Under the pieces are notes generated by a model. It did not search any database, was not told the DNA's origin, and saw nothing but the letters and a program-made list of their open reading frames with translations. DNA of 64,000 nucleotides from Acinetobacter sp. Ac_5812 (GTDB lineage: Bacteria > Pseudomonadota > Gammaproteobacteria > Pseudomonadales > Moraxellaceae): the NCBI RefSeq assembly GCF_013072695.1, contig NZ_LXUK01000005.1:124001-188000 (forward strand). The letters are read 5' to 3'. Shown in pieces: positions 32,086 to 41,182 of this stretch. The number at the start of each line of letters is the position of its first letter. The stretch's first letter is position 1. Both the position numbers and the translations under genes were made by a program.

Positions 32086-33921
32086 ATGTCAGATATTAAA
32101 ACTCTCCGTAACATTGCCATTATTGCGCACGTCGATCATGGTAAGACGACTCTAGTCGACAAACTTTTACAACAATCAGGTGCTCTTGGTGATCGCGCAG
32201 GCGAGATTGAACGTGTTATGGATTCTAACGCGCTTGAGTCTGAACGTGGTATTACCATTCTTGCAAAAAACACTGCAATCAAATGGTTAGACGCACGTAC
32301 AAACACCGAATACCGCATTAACATTGTGGACACTCCAGGACACGCCGACTTCGGTGGTGAAGTGGAACGTGTAATGTCGATGGTTGACTGCGTATTGCTT
32401 CTTGTAGACTCACAAGAAGGTCCAATGCCACAAACTCGTTTCGTAACGCAAAAAGCGTTCGCACGTGGTTTGAAGCCAATCGTGATTATCAACAAAGTCG
32501 ACAAGCCAAGCGCGCGTCCAGATTGGGTTATTGATCAAGTATTTGATTTGTTTGACAACCTTGGTGGTACTGACGAACAGTTAGACTTCCCAATCGTTTA
32601 TGCTTCAGGCTTACGTGGTGTTGCTGGTCCTTCACCAGAAGAATTAGCGGAAGACATGACACCGTTGTTCCAAACGATTGTAGATATTGTTGAACCACCA
32701 GCAGTTGATGTTGATGGTCCATTCCAAATGCAGATTTCATCACTTGACTATAACAGTTTCGTTGGTGTTATCGGTGTTGGTCGTATCCAACGCGGTTCAG
32801 TAAAATTAAACACTCAAGTGACTGTAATTGATAAAGAAGGTAAGACTCGTAACGGTCGTATCTTAAAAATCATGGGTTACCACGGTTTAGAGCGTGTTGA
32901 TGTAGAATCTGCATCAGCAGGTGACATTATCTGTATTACAGGTATTGATGCATTAAACATTTCTGACACGATTTGTGATCCGAAAAATGTAGAAGCTTTA
33001 CCGCCATTGTCTGTAGATGAACCAACAGTTTCGATGACCTTCCAAGTCAACAACTCACCATTTGCTGGTAAAGAAGGTAAATTTGTTACTTCACGTAACA
33101 TTCGTGAACGTCTTGATCGTGAATTGATTCACAACGTAGCATTACGTGTTGAAGATACTGATAGTCCAGACCGTTTCAAAGTTTCTGGTCGTGGTGAACT
33201 TCACCTTTCAGTATTGATCGAAAACATGCGTCGTGAAGGCTTCGAAATGGGCGTATCACGTCCACAAGTAATCATGAAAGAAATCGATGGCGAAAAACAA
33301 GAGCCATTTGAAAATGTAACTTTTGACGTTGAAGAACAACACCAAGGTTCTGTAATGGAACAAATGGGCTTCCGTAAAGGTGAAATGACTAATATGGAAG
33401 TTGACGGTAAAGGCCGTATCCGTATTGAAGCAACAGTACCTTCACGCGGTTTGATTGGTTTCCGTTCTGAATTCTTAACCATGACTTCTGGTACAGGGAT
33501 CATGACTTCTAGCTTCTCGCATTACGGTCCAGCAAAAGCAGGTACTGTTGCGAAGCGTCAAAACGGTGTATTGATCTCTATGGTTCAAGGGACTTGCTTG
33601 GGCTATGCACTCTTCACACTTCAAGACCGTGGTCGTTTATTCGCGAAGCCACAGTTAGAAGTATATGAAGGTATGATCATCGGTATTAACTCTCGTTCTG
33701 ATGACATGGTTGTTAACCCAACTAAAGCGAAGCAGTTAACCAACGTTCGTGCATCAGGTACTGATGAAGCTTTGACATTAACACCTGCAATGGAATACAC
33801 GCTTGAACAAGCGCTTGAATTCATTGAAGATGATGAATTAGTTGAAGTAACTCCAAAATCGATTCGTATTCGTAAGCGTTATTTAACTGAAAACGAACGT
33901 AAGCGTAATCGTGATAAATAA
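32086..33921 (+). CDS. typA: translational GTPase TypA/BipA
   Basis: A 611-residue GTPase, the expected length. The G domain has the P-loop AHVDHGKTT (G1), RGITILAKN (G2), DTPGHADFGGEV (G3) and NKVDKP (G4), followed by the beta-barrel, EF-G III- and V-like domains and the TypA-specific C-terminal domain ending RIRKRYL. It binds the ribosome and helps growth and ribosome assembly under stress or cold. The in-frame extension to 31897 is rejected because it passes through a promoter-like, non-conserved sequence. It is followed by a strong terminator. Confidence 0.96.
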   Translation: MSDIKTLRNIAIIAHVDHGKTTLVDKLLQQSGALGDRAGEIERVMDSNALESERGITILAKNTAIKWLDARTNTEYRINIVDTPGHADFGGEVERVMSMVDCVLLLVDSQEGPMPQTRFVTQKAFARGLKPIVIINKVDKPSARPDWVIDQVFDLFDNLGGTDEQLDFPIVYASGLRGVAGPSPEELAEDMTPLFQTIVDIVEPPAVDVDGPFQMQISSLDYNSFVGVIGVGRIQRGSVKLNTQVTVIDKEGKTRNGRILKIMGYHGLERVDVESASAGDIICITGIDALNISDTICDPKNVEALPPLSVDEPTVSMTFQVNNSPFAGKEGKFVTSRNIRERLDRELIHNVALRVEDTDSPDRFKVSGRGELHLSVLIENMRREGFEMGVSRPQVIMKEIDGEKQEPFENVTFDVEEQHQGSVMEQMGFRKGEMTNMEVDGKGRIRIEATVPSRGLIGFRSEFLTMTSGTGIMTSSFSHYGPAKAGTVAKRQNGVLISMVQGTCLGYALFTLQDRGRLFAKPQLEVYEGMIIGINSRSDDMVVNPTKAKQLTNVRASGTDEALTLTPAMEYTLEQALEFIEDDELVEVTPKSIRIRKRYLTENERKRNRDK

Positions 33922-33940
33922 TTTTTCTTCCTGAAAAATG

Positions 33941-33972
33941 AAAAAACCGCTAAATTTATTTAGCGGTTTTTT
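33941..33972 (+). terminator. rho-independent terminator of typA
   Basis: A perfect 15-bp A/T-flanked stem around ACCGCTAAAT / ATTTAGCGGT with T6 lies just past the typA stop codon. Confidence 0.93.
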
Positions 33973-34165
33973 ATTGCATAAACATTTTGCTCAATACATG
34001 CTTGAACACATATTTTTATTAAAATAAAAAGTGTTGTTAAAGTGTGAAATAACTTTCTTTTTTTGATAAAAATATTAAATTATCAACATTATGTGGATAA
34101 CCGCGCTTGTGTAATAAACAATGCAAAAACAGGCTGCGATCAAGTTCAACTCTGGAGAGTTATAG

Positions 34166-34600
34166 ATGAGTATTATTAAAGAATTTAAAGAATTTGCCAT
34201 CAAAGGCAACATGATGGATTTAGCGATTGGTGTCATCATTGGTGGTGCATTCGGTAAAATCATTGATTCATTGGTGAAAGATATCGTAATGCCTGTGATT
34301 TCATGGATCTTGGGTGGTGATGTTGATTATAGTAATTGGTTCCTTGTACTTGGAGATAACCCAAATAATCTGACGAGTTTAAAGGCTGCTCAGGATGCAG
34401 GGTTGAATATCTTCGCTTATGGTAATTTCTTAACCATCCTCATTAACTTCTTGTTATTAGCATGGGTTGTATTCTTGTTGGTAAAAGTCATGAACCGTAT
34501 TCGTAAACAAGAGGCGGCGGCTGCTCCTGAACCAGAGGCAACACCAGAAGATGTTCAATTGTTACGTGAAATTCGTGATGAGTTGAAGAAACAAGGTTAA
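34166..34600 (+). CDS. mscL: large-conductance mechanosensitive channel
   Basis: A 144-residue MscL. The amphipathic N-terminal helix [19 protein letters not shown] leads into TM1 ([20 protein letters not shown]), a periplasmic loop, TM2 ([20 protein letters not shown]) and a charged cytoplasmic helix. It opens under membrane tension to release solutes during hypo-osmotic shock. The ribosome binding site is GGAG. It is followed by its own terminator. Confidence 0.95.
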   Translation: MSIIKEFKEFAIKGNMMDLAIGVIIGGAFGKIIDSLVKDIVMPVISWILGGDVDYSNWFLVLGDNPNNLTSLKAAQDAGLNIFAYGNFLTILINFLLLAWVVFLLVKVMNRIRKQEAAAAPEPEATPEDVQLLREIRDELKKQG

Positions 34601-34611
34601 GTCATCTTGTA

Positions 34612-34641
34612 AAAAAACGGCATTTTATATGCCGTTTTTTA
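34612..34641 (+). terminator. rho-independent terminator of mscL
   Basis: AAAAAACGGCAT and ATGCCGTTTTTT form the stem around a short loop, with a T tract. Confidence 0.92.
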
Positions 34642-34757
34642 TTGTCTATCGGAATAGGATGCTACTGAATAAGGGTATGGAAATAATCATTATTACATAG
34701 AAAAATTGCTGCTTTCATTTTAAGATGCTGTGCATATGATGAGGGGGATTAACCAAC

Positions 34758-35084
34758 ATGAACCAATTATTTGTATATGGAACACTGTGTCCAAATCGAG
34801 AAAATGCCCATATTTTGGGTGGAATAGGTGGTGACTGGCAGCAGGCTTCGGTGCATGGCACCATTCATATTTTGGATTGGGGGCCAGATCAAGGTTTGCC
34901 TGCAATGGTGTTGAATGAAGCAGACCCTTTAGTTGAGGGATATTTATTTAGTACGGATAAATTAGAACAGAATTGGCAAATGTTGGATGATTTTGAAGGG
35001 ATACAATATCAACGGGTAGAGGTTCAGGTTCGGTTGTCTGATGGTGACACAACATTGGCATGGACTTATGTGATGAAGCCCTGA
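34758..35084 (+). CDS. gamma-glutamylcyclotransferase-like (AIG2/GGCT) protein
   Basis: A 108-residue protein with the GGCT fold: FVYGTLCPNRENAH at the N terminus (substrate loop YGTL), a central GLPAMVLNEAD, and LEQNWQMLDDFEGIQYQR with the catalytic glutamate in EG. Homologues cyclise gamma-glutamyl dipeptides or act on related amines. The substrate here is unknown. A perfect hairpin separates it from the convergent ppiC gene. Confidence 0.85.
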   Translation: MNQLFVYGTLCPNRENAHILGGIGGDWQQASVHGTIHILDWGPDQGLPAMVLNEADPLVEGYLFSTDKLEQNWQMLDDFEGIQYQRVEVQVRLSDGDTTLAWTYVMKP

Positions 35085-35113
35085 ATTAAAATGTTTATTC
35101 TTGGAACAGGCTG

Positions 35114-35141
35114 TTGAGCTTAAATCAGAATTTAAGCTCAA
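35114..35141. terminator. hairpin between convergent genes
   Basis: TTGAGCTTAAAT and ATTTAAGCTCAA form a perfect 12-bp stem with a CAGA loop between two convergent genes. It has no long T tract but is well placed to be a bidirectional terminator. Confidence 0.6.
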
Positions 35142-35150
35142 ATCCATCTA

Positions 35151-35441
35151 TTATCTCAACCCATCCATACGGAATTTTACTTCGACCAAATGAAAGCCAA
35201 ACTGGCTTTTAATCGGACCATGTAAAATACGCTCTGCTGCGCTAAAAACCAGTTTATCGATCACAGGGACCAACTGACCTTTTTTCACTTCACCGAGTTC
35301 ACCACCACGTTTTGCTGAATTACAGGTTGAATATTGCTTGGCAACCTTACTGAAATCCGCACCCGACTGAATGCGTTTTTTTAGCTGCTCAGCCAAGTCT
35401 TTGTCTTTCACTAGAATATGTCGAACAATCGCAGTTTGCAT
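35151..35441 (-). CDS. ppiC: parvulin-type peptidyl-prolyl isomerase
   Basis: A 96-residue single-domain parvulin: RHILVKDKDLAEQL opens the rotamase domain, with SGADFSKVAKQYSTC, GGELGEVKKGQLVP, and PIKSQFGFHLVEV at the end. Length and absence of a signal peptide fit cytoplasmic PpiC. The start at 35441 has AAGGAG upstream; the longer ORF start at 35462 is rejected. It lies 30 bases downstream of mutM on the same strand, so the two may be co-transcribed. Confidence 0.92.
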   Translation of the reverse strand: MQTAIVRHILVKDKDLAEQLKKRIQSGADFSKVAKQYSTCNSAKRGGELGEVKKGQLVPVIDKLVFSAAERILHGPIKSQFGFHLVEVKFRMDGLR

Positions 35442-35471
35442 GATCTGTTCTCCTTTGTACATTTCACAAGC

Positions 35472-36293
35472 TTACGCTTTTTTTAACTTCAGTGGCTGGC
35501 ATTGCGGGCAGAATACACTGGCACGCTGACCTAATTTTATGTTTTCTAATGTGGTTTCACAATTCACGCACATTTCACCAGCACGCCCATAGGCCAAAAG
35601 CGTCTGCTGAAAATAACCATTTTCACCCATCGCATTGCTATAGTCACGTAAGGTTGAGCCACCTAAGTCAATCGCCTGCTTTAAGATGCGTTTAACCTCA
35701 ATGACCAACTTTTCCACCTGTACTTTGCTCAGCGTCGAAGCGGGTTGTGCAGGATGAACCCCGATGTTGAATAAACTTTCAGTCGCATAAATATTGCCGA
35801 CACCAACAACTACATGGTTATCCATTAAAGCAATTTTAATGCCGACATTCTTTTTACTCAGTTTTTCACGTAAATAAGCTGCGTTAAAGTCTTCACTGAG
35901 TGGCTCAGGACCAAGCGTGTCGATCAGTTTGCTTTGATTCTGTTGGTCTAACCACAAAATACAGCCAAAGCGACGTGGATCATGGTAGCGGAGTTGCAAA
36001 TCTTCAAAATCAATCACAAGATGATCATGCTTTCTAAGTGCTTCATTGGGCTCACATAAACGAAAGCTACCAGACATACCCAGATGCCAGAGCATATGGT
36101 CTTGTTCAAATTCTGCCAAGATATATTTAGAACGACGTTTAAGCTGGATTAAACGTTGTCCAATTAGCTTATCGAGATCGTTTGGAATCGGCCAACGTAA
36201 GCTTGCATTGAATACTTTGACGGCTTGTACACGTTGCTCTAAAAGTGGGAGTAGGCTGGTTTTGGTGGTTTCAACTTCAGGAAGTTCGGGCAT
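35472..36293 (-). CDS. mutM: formamidopyrimidine-DNA glycosylase
   Basis: A 273-residue Fpg. It starts with the obligate PELPEVETTK, where the mature N-terminal proline is the catalytic nucleophile, which fixes the start at 36293. The H2TH region includes VVGVGNIYATESLF, and the C-terminal zinc finger is CVNC-x16-CPQC. It removes 8-oxoguanine and formamidopyrimidines in base excision repair. It is probably co-transcribed with ppiC. Confidence 0.95.
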   Translation of the reverse strand: MPELPEVETTKTSLLPLLEQRVQAVKVFNASLRWPIPNDLDKLIGQRLIQLKRRSKYILAEFEQDHMLWHLGMSGSFRLCEPNEALRKHDHLVIDFEDLQLRYHDPRRFGCILWLDQQNQSKLIDTLGPEPLSEDFNAAYLREKLSKKNVGIKIALMDNHVVVGVGNIYATESLFNIGVHPAQPASTLSKVQVEKLVIEVKRILKQAIDLGGSTLRDYSNAMGENGYFQQTLLAYGRAGEMCVNCETTLENIKLGQRASVFCPQCQPLKLKKA

Positions 36294-36500
36294 AGAAAGC
36301 TCAAGTTGTTTCAACAACAATACAATGAGGGTAAATGTTTCACTTACAATTATGACGGTATTTAATTTTATTTACCAATGCCGATCAGTAACCAGATTGA
36401 TGGTTTTGGCTAAAGTGAATGATGTAAGACAAATATAAAATAATCAGATGCTTACTTTTAAAAATCATCCTTTTGAAATTTTGAGAAATAAGGAACCTTC

Positions 36501-38630
36501 ATGCCTTCACTGAAAATTAACCTTTTATACGGTTGCGTTGCAATGTGTATGGGGGCGGGTAGTAGCGCTGTCTGGGCAGTTGAATCAGATGCGGAACAAG
36601 CGGTGCAGCTTCCAACCATTAAAGTTGAAGCGACACGAACCAATACCACTTATATGCAAACCCCTGCGTCGATCTTTAGAGTGGATATGCCTCAAAATGA
36701 TCAATCTGCGCAGGTGAACTTAACTGAAGTGGTCAAAGGGATTCCAAGTGTTCAATTACGCAATCGCGAAAATTATGCGCAGGACTTACAGCTTTCGATG
36801 CGTGGTTTTGGTGCGCGCTCTACTTTTGGCGTGCGTGGGATCCGCTTATATACCGATGGTATCCCAGCAACGATGCCAGATGGACAGGGCCAAACCTCGA
36901 ATATAGATTTAAGTAGCCTCAGTCATCTTGAGGTATTAACCGGACCATTTTCATCACTGTATGGCAATTCATCAGGTGGAGCAATTTTGGCGACAACTAG
37001 AGAGGGACAGGGTAAAGATTCGATTGAGATGAGTTATGCGGGTGGTAGCCATAACAAGAATCGTGCAGGTCTGGTACTACAGGGTGGTGCAAAAAATCAA
37101 AATGAGCCGAGCTATATCATCAGTTCTTCGTATTTTGATACCGATGGCTATCGTGAGCATAGCAGTGCAGAAAAGGTCTTAAATAATGCGAAGCTGACGT
37201 GGAACTTGGATGATGGCACTAAAATTAACTGGGTCACCAACTACGTCAAGATTCATGCCGATGATCCTCAAGGATTGAATCGAACTCAATGGCAGCAAAA
37301 TCCGCGTCAAGTCAACGATGCGAATAATCTTTATAATGTGCGAAAAGATATAGAACAAACCCAAACGGGCGTGACTTGGTCTAAACCGATTAATGATCAG
37401 CATGAACTGTATGCGATGGCGTATTTCGGTAATCGTCAAGTGACTCAATATCAGTCAATTCCCCAATCCGCGCAAAAAAATCCTAATCACGCTGGTGGTG
37501 TGATTGATTTTGAACGTAATTATTACGGTGCTGATTTCCGCTGGACAGGCAAAGAACTATTGCCAAATACCACTTTTAGTGCAGGGCTTGCTGTTGATAG
37601 CATGGATGAAGATCGTAAAGGTTATGAAAACTTTAATCTTGTTAATGGCTCGCCGTCTTATGGGGTAAAAGGCATATTGCGTCGTGATGAAGACAATACT
37701 TTGTGGAATGTTGATCCCTATTTACAAGCCTCTTGGCAGTTTTTACCGGCTTGGCGTTTAGATGCAGGTCTGCGTTATAGCAATGTACATTATAAATCTA
37801 AGGATCACTATTTGAGTAATGGCGATGATAGCGATAAAACGGATTATAACAAGGTGTTACCGTCCGCTGCCTTAAGCTGGCAAATTGTACCTGAGTTATT
37901 GGCCTATGCCAGCTATGCCAAAGGCTTTGAAACACCGACTTTCACAGAAATGGCTTATCAAGCTGATCCTAAAAAGTCTGGATTTAACTTTGATTTAAAG
38001 CCATCAACCAGTGATAACTACGAAATTGGTTTGAAGTCCCAAAACCCGTTTGGTGATTTCACTTTGGCTGTTTTCCAGAGCAAGACTCAGAATGATATTG
38101 TTTCGGCAGGTACTTCTGATGGTCGTTCAACGTTTAGAAATGCGGATAAAACAATACGTCAAGGTGCTGAATTGGCATGGAATAAAAAGCTTTGGAAAGA
38201 CTTGGAAATGAATGCCAGTTATGGTTATTTGGATGCCAAGTTTGATGCTGCAATTCCGGCTGTCGGTACGGTCAAGGCTATTCAAAAGGGCAATGCGATC
38301 CCAGGTGTTGCGAAGAACCAAGCCTTTATTGGCCTAGCGTGGAAACCTGAGCAAGGCTTCTATGCGGGTGCAGATGTACAGTATATGGACAAGGTCTATA
38401 TTGATGATATCAATAGCGATGCAGCGCCAAGTTACACCGTTGCTTCAGTCTATACTGGATATACATGGAAATTTGCAGATTGGGGCGTCAATAGCTTTGC
38501 GCGTGTCGATAACCTATTTGATAAAAACTATGCGGGTTCCGTGATTGTAAATGATAGTAATAGCCGCTTCTTTGAACCTGCGGATGGGCGGAATTGGAGT
38601 GCTGGAATCAAAGTCAGCAAACAATTCTAA
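36501..38630 (+). CDS. pqqU: TonB-dependent receptor, YncD/PqqU-like
   Basis: A 709-residue outer-membrane receptor. A signal peptide (about residues 1-27), TonB-box-like IKVEATR and plug domain lead into a 22-strand barrel ending in Phe. Segments shared with E. coli YncD (PqqU) from memory include NRENYAQDLQLSMRGFGARS, DGIPATMPDGQGQTSNIDLS, RVDNLFDKNYAGSVIVN and GLKPSTSDN. YncD imports pyrroloquinoline quinone, and this window also encodes a PQQ-dependent glucose dehydrogenase. AGGA lies seven bases before the ATG. I saw no clear Fur box. The symbol is a family-level assignment; substrate is inferred. Confidence 0.85.
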   Translation: MPSLKINLLYGCVAMCMGAGSSAVWAVESDAEQAVQLPTIKVEATRTNTTYMQTPASIFRVDMPQNDQSAQVNLTEVVKGIPSVQLRNRENYAQDLQLSMRGFGARSTFGVRGIRLYTDGIPATMPDGQGQTSNIDLSSLSHLEVLTGPFSSLYGNSSGGAILATTREGQGKDSIEMSYAGGSHNKNRAGLVLQGGAKNQNEPSYIISSSYFDTDGYREHSSAEKVLNNAKLTWNLDDGTKINWVTNYVKIHADDPQGLNRTQWQQNPRQVNDANNLYNVRKDIEQTQTGVTWSKPINDQHELYAMAYFGNRQVTQYQSIPQSAQKNPNHAGGVIDFERNYYGADFRWTGKELLPNTTFSAGLAVDSMDEDRKGYENFNLVNGSPSYGVKGILRRDEDNTLWNVDPYLQASWQFLPAWRLDAGLRYSNVHYKSKDHYLSNGDDSDKTDYNKVLPSAALSWQIVPELLAYASYAKGFETPTFTEMAYQADPKKSGFNFDLKPSTSDNYEIGLKSQNPFGDFTLAVFQSKTQNDIVSAGTSDGRSTFRNADKTIRQGAELAWNKKLWKDLEMNASYGYLDAKFDAAIPAVGTVKAIQKGNAIPGVAKNQAFIGLAWKPEQGFYAGADVQYMDKVYIDDINSDAAPSYTVASVYTGYTWKFADWGVNSFARVDNLFDKNYAGSVIVNDSNSRFFEPADGRNWSAGIKVSKQF

Positions 38631-38634
38631 GTGA

Positions 38635-38670
38635 AAAGAGCAGCATTTATTATGCTGCTCTTTGTTTTTT
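38635..38670. terminator. bidirectional terminator after the TonB receptor gene
   Basis: AAAGAGCAGCAT and ATGCTGCTCTTT form a perfect 12-bp stem with a T-rich tail on the plus strand. It lies between two convergent genes. Confidence 0.88.
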
Positions 38671-39481
38671 ACTTTTTGGGTGCTTGAGCTGGCGCTGCTT
38701 TTTTTGCTGCGATTGCTTCTTCAACCTTGGCTAAAGATTCTTTTGCATTGGGATAGTTTGCTTCAGCTAAACGAGAAAAAATATTTTTTGCCTGCTCTAA
38801 ATCTTGATCGATAATATTGCCATTGGCGAGCATATTGCCTAGAATCATCAGGGATGGTACGTAACCATTTTTTGCTAAATCTTTTAAGCTTTCAATGGCT
38901 TGTTGCTGCATGATTGGATTTTTATTTTTAACCCCGATACTTAAGTCATATACTGCCTTTAAATGCATGGCTGGATAATAATTTTTTCTGAGCAAAGGTA
39001 ATAGTTTTTGCACAGCCATTTGATCATATTCTGGTTTTCCTTGCCTAAATAAAATATTAGCACTTTCAACAATTGCTTCTTCGGAGCCTTGATTTGAAGC
39101 TTTATCTAAGAACTCTTTATATTTTTTATCGTTTTTAGTTATTCCTAGGTCACCGTTATTATATGCCTGAGCAAGTGTAAAGCTAGCTTTGCCGAAGCCT
39201 TTGTTTGAAGCATCTTGATAATATTGAAAAGCCTTTTTTTCATCTTTTGTGGTGCCTTGACCGACTTGTGTCATATAGCCAAGGTTATATATTGCTTGAG
39301 TATTTCCTGCATTTGCTAAGCGTTGCATTTCTTGGAAGGCAGCAGAGTAATCTTTCGCTTCGTAAAGTTGAGTTGCTTTAGCAAATAACGGGTCTGATTT
39401 AGTGACAGATGTTTTAGCGTCCGCTGCAAATGCTGTATGGCTTGCAATCGTCATTAAACTTGCGATAAGCAATTTTTTCAT
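38669..39481 (-). CDS. periplasmic Sel1-repeat protein
   Basis: A 270-residue protein with a signal peptide (MKKLLIASLMTIASHTAFAA) and Sel1/TPR-like helical repeats: AGNTQAIYNLGYMTQVGQGT, KGFGKASFTLAQAYNNGDLG, QGSEEAIVESANIL and NGYVPSLMILGNMLANG. The C terminus is alanine/lysine/proline-rich. Such repeats serve as protein-interaction scaffolds in the envelope. No partner can be named. Start 39481 is supported by AAGGA eight bases upstream. Confidence 0.85.
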   Translation of the reverse strand: MKKLLIASLMTIASHTAFAADAKTSVTKSDPLFAKATQLYEAKDYSAAFQEMQRLANAGNTQAIYNLGYMTQVGQGTTKDEKKAFQYYQDASNKGFGKASFTLAQAYNNGDLGITKNDKKYKEFLDKASNQGSEEAIVESANILFRQGKPEYDQMAVQKLLPLLRKNYYPAMHLKAVYDLSIGVKNKNPIMQQQAIESLKDLAKNGYVPSLMILGNMLANGNIIDQDLEQAKNIFSRLAEANYPNAKESLAKVEEAIAAKKAAPAQAPKK

Positions 39482-39731
39482 GTTTATTTTTCCTTTCATG
39501 TTGATCTGCTTTCATCCTTTGCATAGCAGAACTCAATATGTTGTTCCCATCATAAAAGTTTGGTTAAAAATGTAAATAAGGATTTTGTATAAATCTTGGT
39601 AAATGGACGAGACGGAATTGAAATTCTATTGTTATTTAGTTGTTTAAAGTTAATGCCTTAGGTTGGAAGGTATGAACGGAGGCTTGAGATTTTTTGTGGC
39701 AAAAAAGTCAACAAGCCTTCATATTTAATCT

Positions 39732-40463
39732 TTATTTTGGGGGACTGGCTTCTTGTAAAAGTTGCTCAATCTGTTCTGCATTTTGTGGGCTACCTGAGAG
39801 TCGCATGCCATTTTGCAAAAATAAAGTTGGAGTGCCATCGATTTGTAATTTTTGACCTAGAGCGAGATTCTTCTGTATTGGAGTCTCACATTGTGCAGCA
39901 TTTTTAGGTGCTTTACGGTGCAGCATATAATCTTCCCAAGCTTCATATGGATTTTTCGAACACCAAATTTTATTGGCAATCGTTTCTGCTTGAGGATGTA
40001 GTCTTTTAAGCGGGAACAAGAACAGATACACGGTGACATTATCAACTGAAGTCATGTGTTGCTCAAGCTTTTGGCAATAAGGGCAATCAGGGTCGCTAAA
40101 GACATAGAGGATACGTTCCCCATTACCTTTTACATATTTGATGGCCTGATCGAGTGGCAGTTGTTTGACATCAATTTTACCAAATTCAGCTAAGCGCTCT
40201 TCGGTTAGATTTTTCTTATTTTTGACATCGAGGAGGTTACCAAAAAACAGGTATTTGGCTGTTTCATCGGTATAGATAATTTTACCCGCGGCATAGACTT
40301 CATAAATACCAGGTAAAGGAGAGGGAGTGACTGATTTGACTGGAATTTCAGGGTAATTCTGTTTGAAGTTTCGTTCCAGTGTTTTGCTATCGGCATGCAG
40401 GCTTTGTACGCTGAGAAGGCCCAGGCTAAGTACAGATAACCATGTTTTGATCATTATTTTCAT
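39732..40463 (-). CDS. dsbC: thiol:disulfide interchange protein DsbC
   Basis: A 243-residue periplasmic disulfide isomerase. A signal peptide (MKIMIKTWLSVLSLGLLSVQ) is followed by the DsbC dimerisation domain (PGIYEVYAAGKIIYTDETAKYLF) and a thioredoxin domain with the CPYC active site in FSDPDCPYCQKL. The cis-proline region is IDGTPTLFLQNG. It reshuffles wrong disulfides, kept reduced by DsbD. Two further cysteines (WCSKN and CETP) could form a structural disulfide. Starts at 40463 or 40454 are both possible. Confidence 0.92.
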   Translation of the reverse strand: MKIMIKTWLSVLSLGLLSVQSLHADSKTLERNFKQNYPEIPVKSVTPSPLPGIYEVYAAGKIIYTDETAKYLFFGNLLDVKNKKNLTEERLAEFGKIDVKQLPLDQAIKYVKGNGERILYVFSDPDCPYCQKLEQHMTSVDNVTVYLFLFPLKRLHPQAETIANKIWCSKNPYEAWEDYMLHRKAPKNAAQCETPIQKNLALGQKLQIDGTPTLFLQNGMRLSGSPQNAEQIEQLLQEASPPK

Positions 40464-40537
40464 GAGAAATCGGTTGTATTGAGAATAGGTGAACAATAAC
40501 CTTCATTTCGATTCACGACAAGAATGATTGTTAAACT

Positions 40538-40897
40538 TTATTTCAAATAAGGCTGCATTGCCAATTGCAACAATTCGATGAGTTCAGTCTCCATATAGTG
40601 ATAGTCATCTGGAATATCGAGCACGAACACTTTCTTATGTATAAGTTGTTTGGAAAACTGTTGTTTGATCTGTTGCTTGTGCCGAGACTCCATTACAAAG
40701 ATTTGTTCAGCCCAAGCAATATCCTTTAACGAGAGAGTATGTTTGGCGTGACGACTGGTTCCCGCTGAACGGGTATGTAAGCCATACCCTTGAGCGAAAA
40801 TACGTTCGGCTGTAGGACTGCGCCATTGATTGCGACTGCAAATGAAAAGTGTGTTCAGTATGTTAAATCCAAGAGTTGAAATGAGCTTGACGTACAT
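40538..40897 (-). CDS. low-molecular-weight phosphotyrosine phosphatase-like protein
   Basis: About 119 residues. The P-loop-like LFICSRNQWRSPTAE lies near the N terminus, followed by TRSAGTSRHA, an acidic loop and VLDIPDDYHYM near the end. This layout matches a small phosphatase-like family; the loop CSRNQWRS is longer than the canonical CxxxxxR(S/T), so activity is uncertain. The exact start is unclear: 40897 is used, and the reading frame overlaps the preceding small gene. Confidence 0.7.
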   Translation of the reverse strand: MYVKLISTLGFNILNTLFICSRNQWRSPTAERIFAQGYGLHTRSAGTSRHAKHTLSLKDIAWAEQIFVMESRHKQQIKQQFSKQLIHKKVFVLDIPDDYHYMETELIELLQLAMQPYLK

Positions 40898-41093
40898 ATT
40901 TTGCTTTGGAAATTCGAGGATATTCAATTCTTAATTGCTTGGCACGTGCAAGTTTATCTTGTCGTGTATACAGATATTTCCATTGTTTAGGAGGCTTCCA
41001 ACAGAGAGAACTATGCCTACAGTCTCGACCACGAAATAGAAATTTTTGTTTACGCCGCCACGCTCGATTACGTGGTTGTGATACATCATCCAT
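40863..41093 (-). CDS. small basic hypothetical protein before the phosphatase gene
   Basis: A possible 76-residue protein, rich in Lys, Arg and Trp with two cysteines (DCRHSSLCWKPPKQWKY). No known domain. It overlaps the phosphatase-like gene by about 35 bases, as translationally coupled genes do. Its ATG lies at the edge of a 17-bp inverted repeat (41092-41155). The composition looks like a real protein rather than a shadow, but no second line of evidence is available. Confidence 0.45.
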   Translation of the reverse strand: MDDVSQPRNRAWRRKQKFLFRGRDCRHSSLCWKPPKQWKYLYTRQDKLARAKQLRIEYPRISKAKYVRQAHFNSWI

Positions 41094-41156
41094 ATTAAAA
41101 AACTCATGAGTTGATCGGGTTTAGCAGCCGCGATAACACATGAGTTTTTAATATAA
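41092..41156. repeat. 17-bp inverted repeat downstream of ygfZ
   Basis: ATATTAAAAAACTCATG and CATGAGTTTTTAATAT face each other across a 30-base loop; the only flaw is A6 against T5. T runs occur on both strands, so it can act as a terminator for ygfZ. It also includes the start codon region of the small gene at 41093. Confidence 0.65.
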
Positions 41157-41182
41157 AATCAAAGCCTGATTTTTACAAGTAT

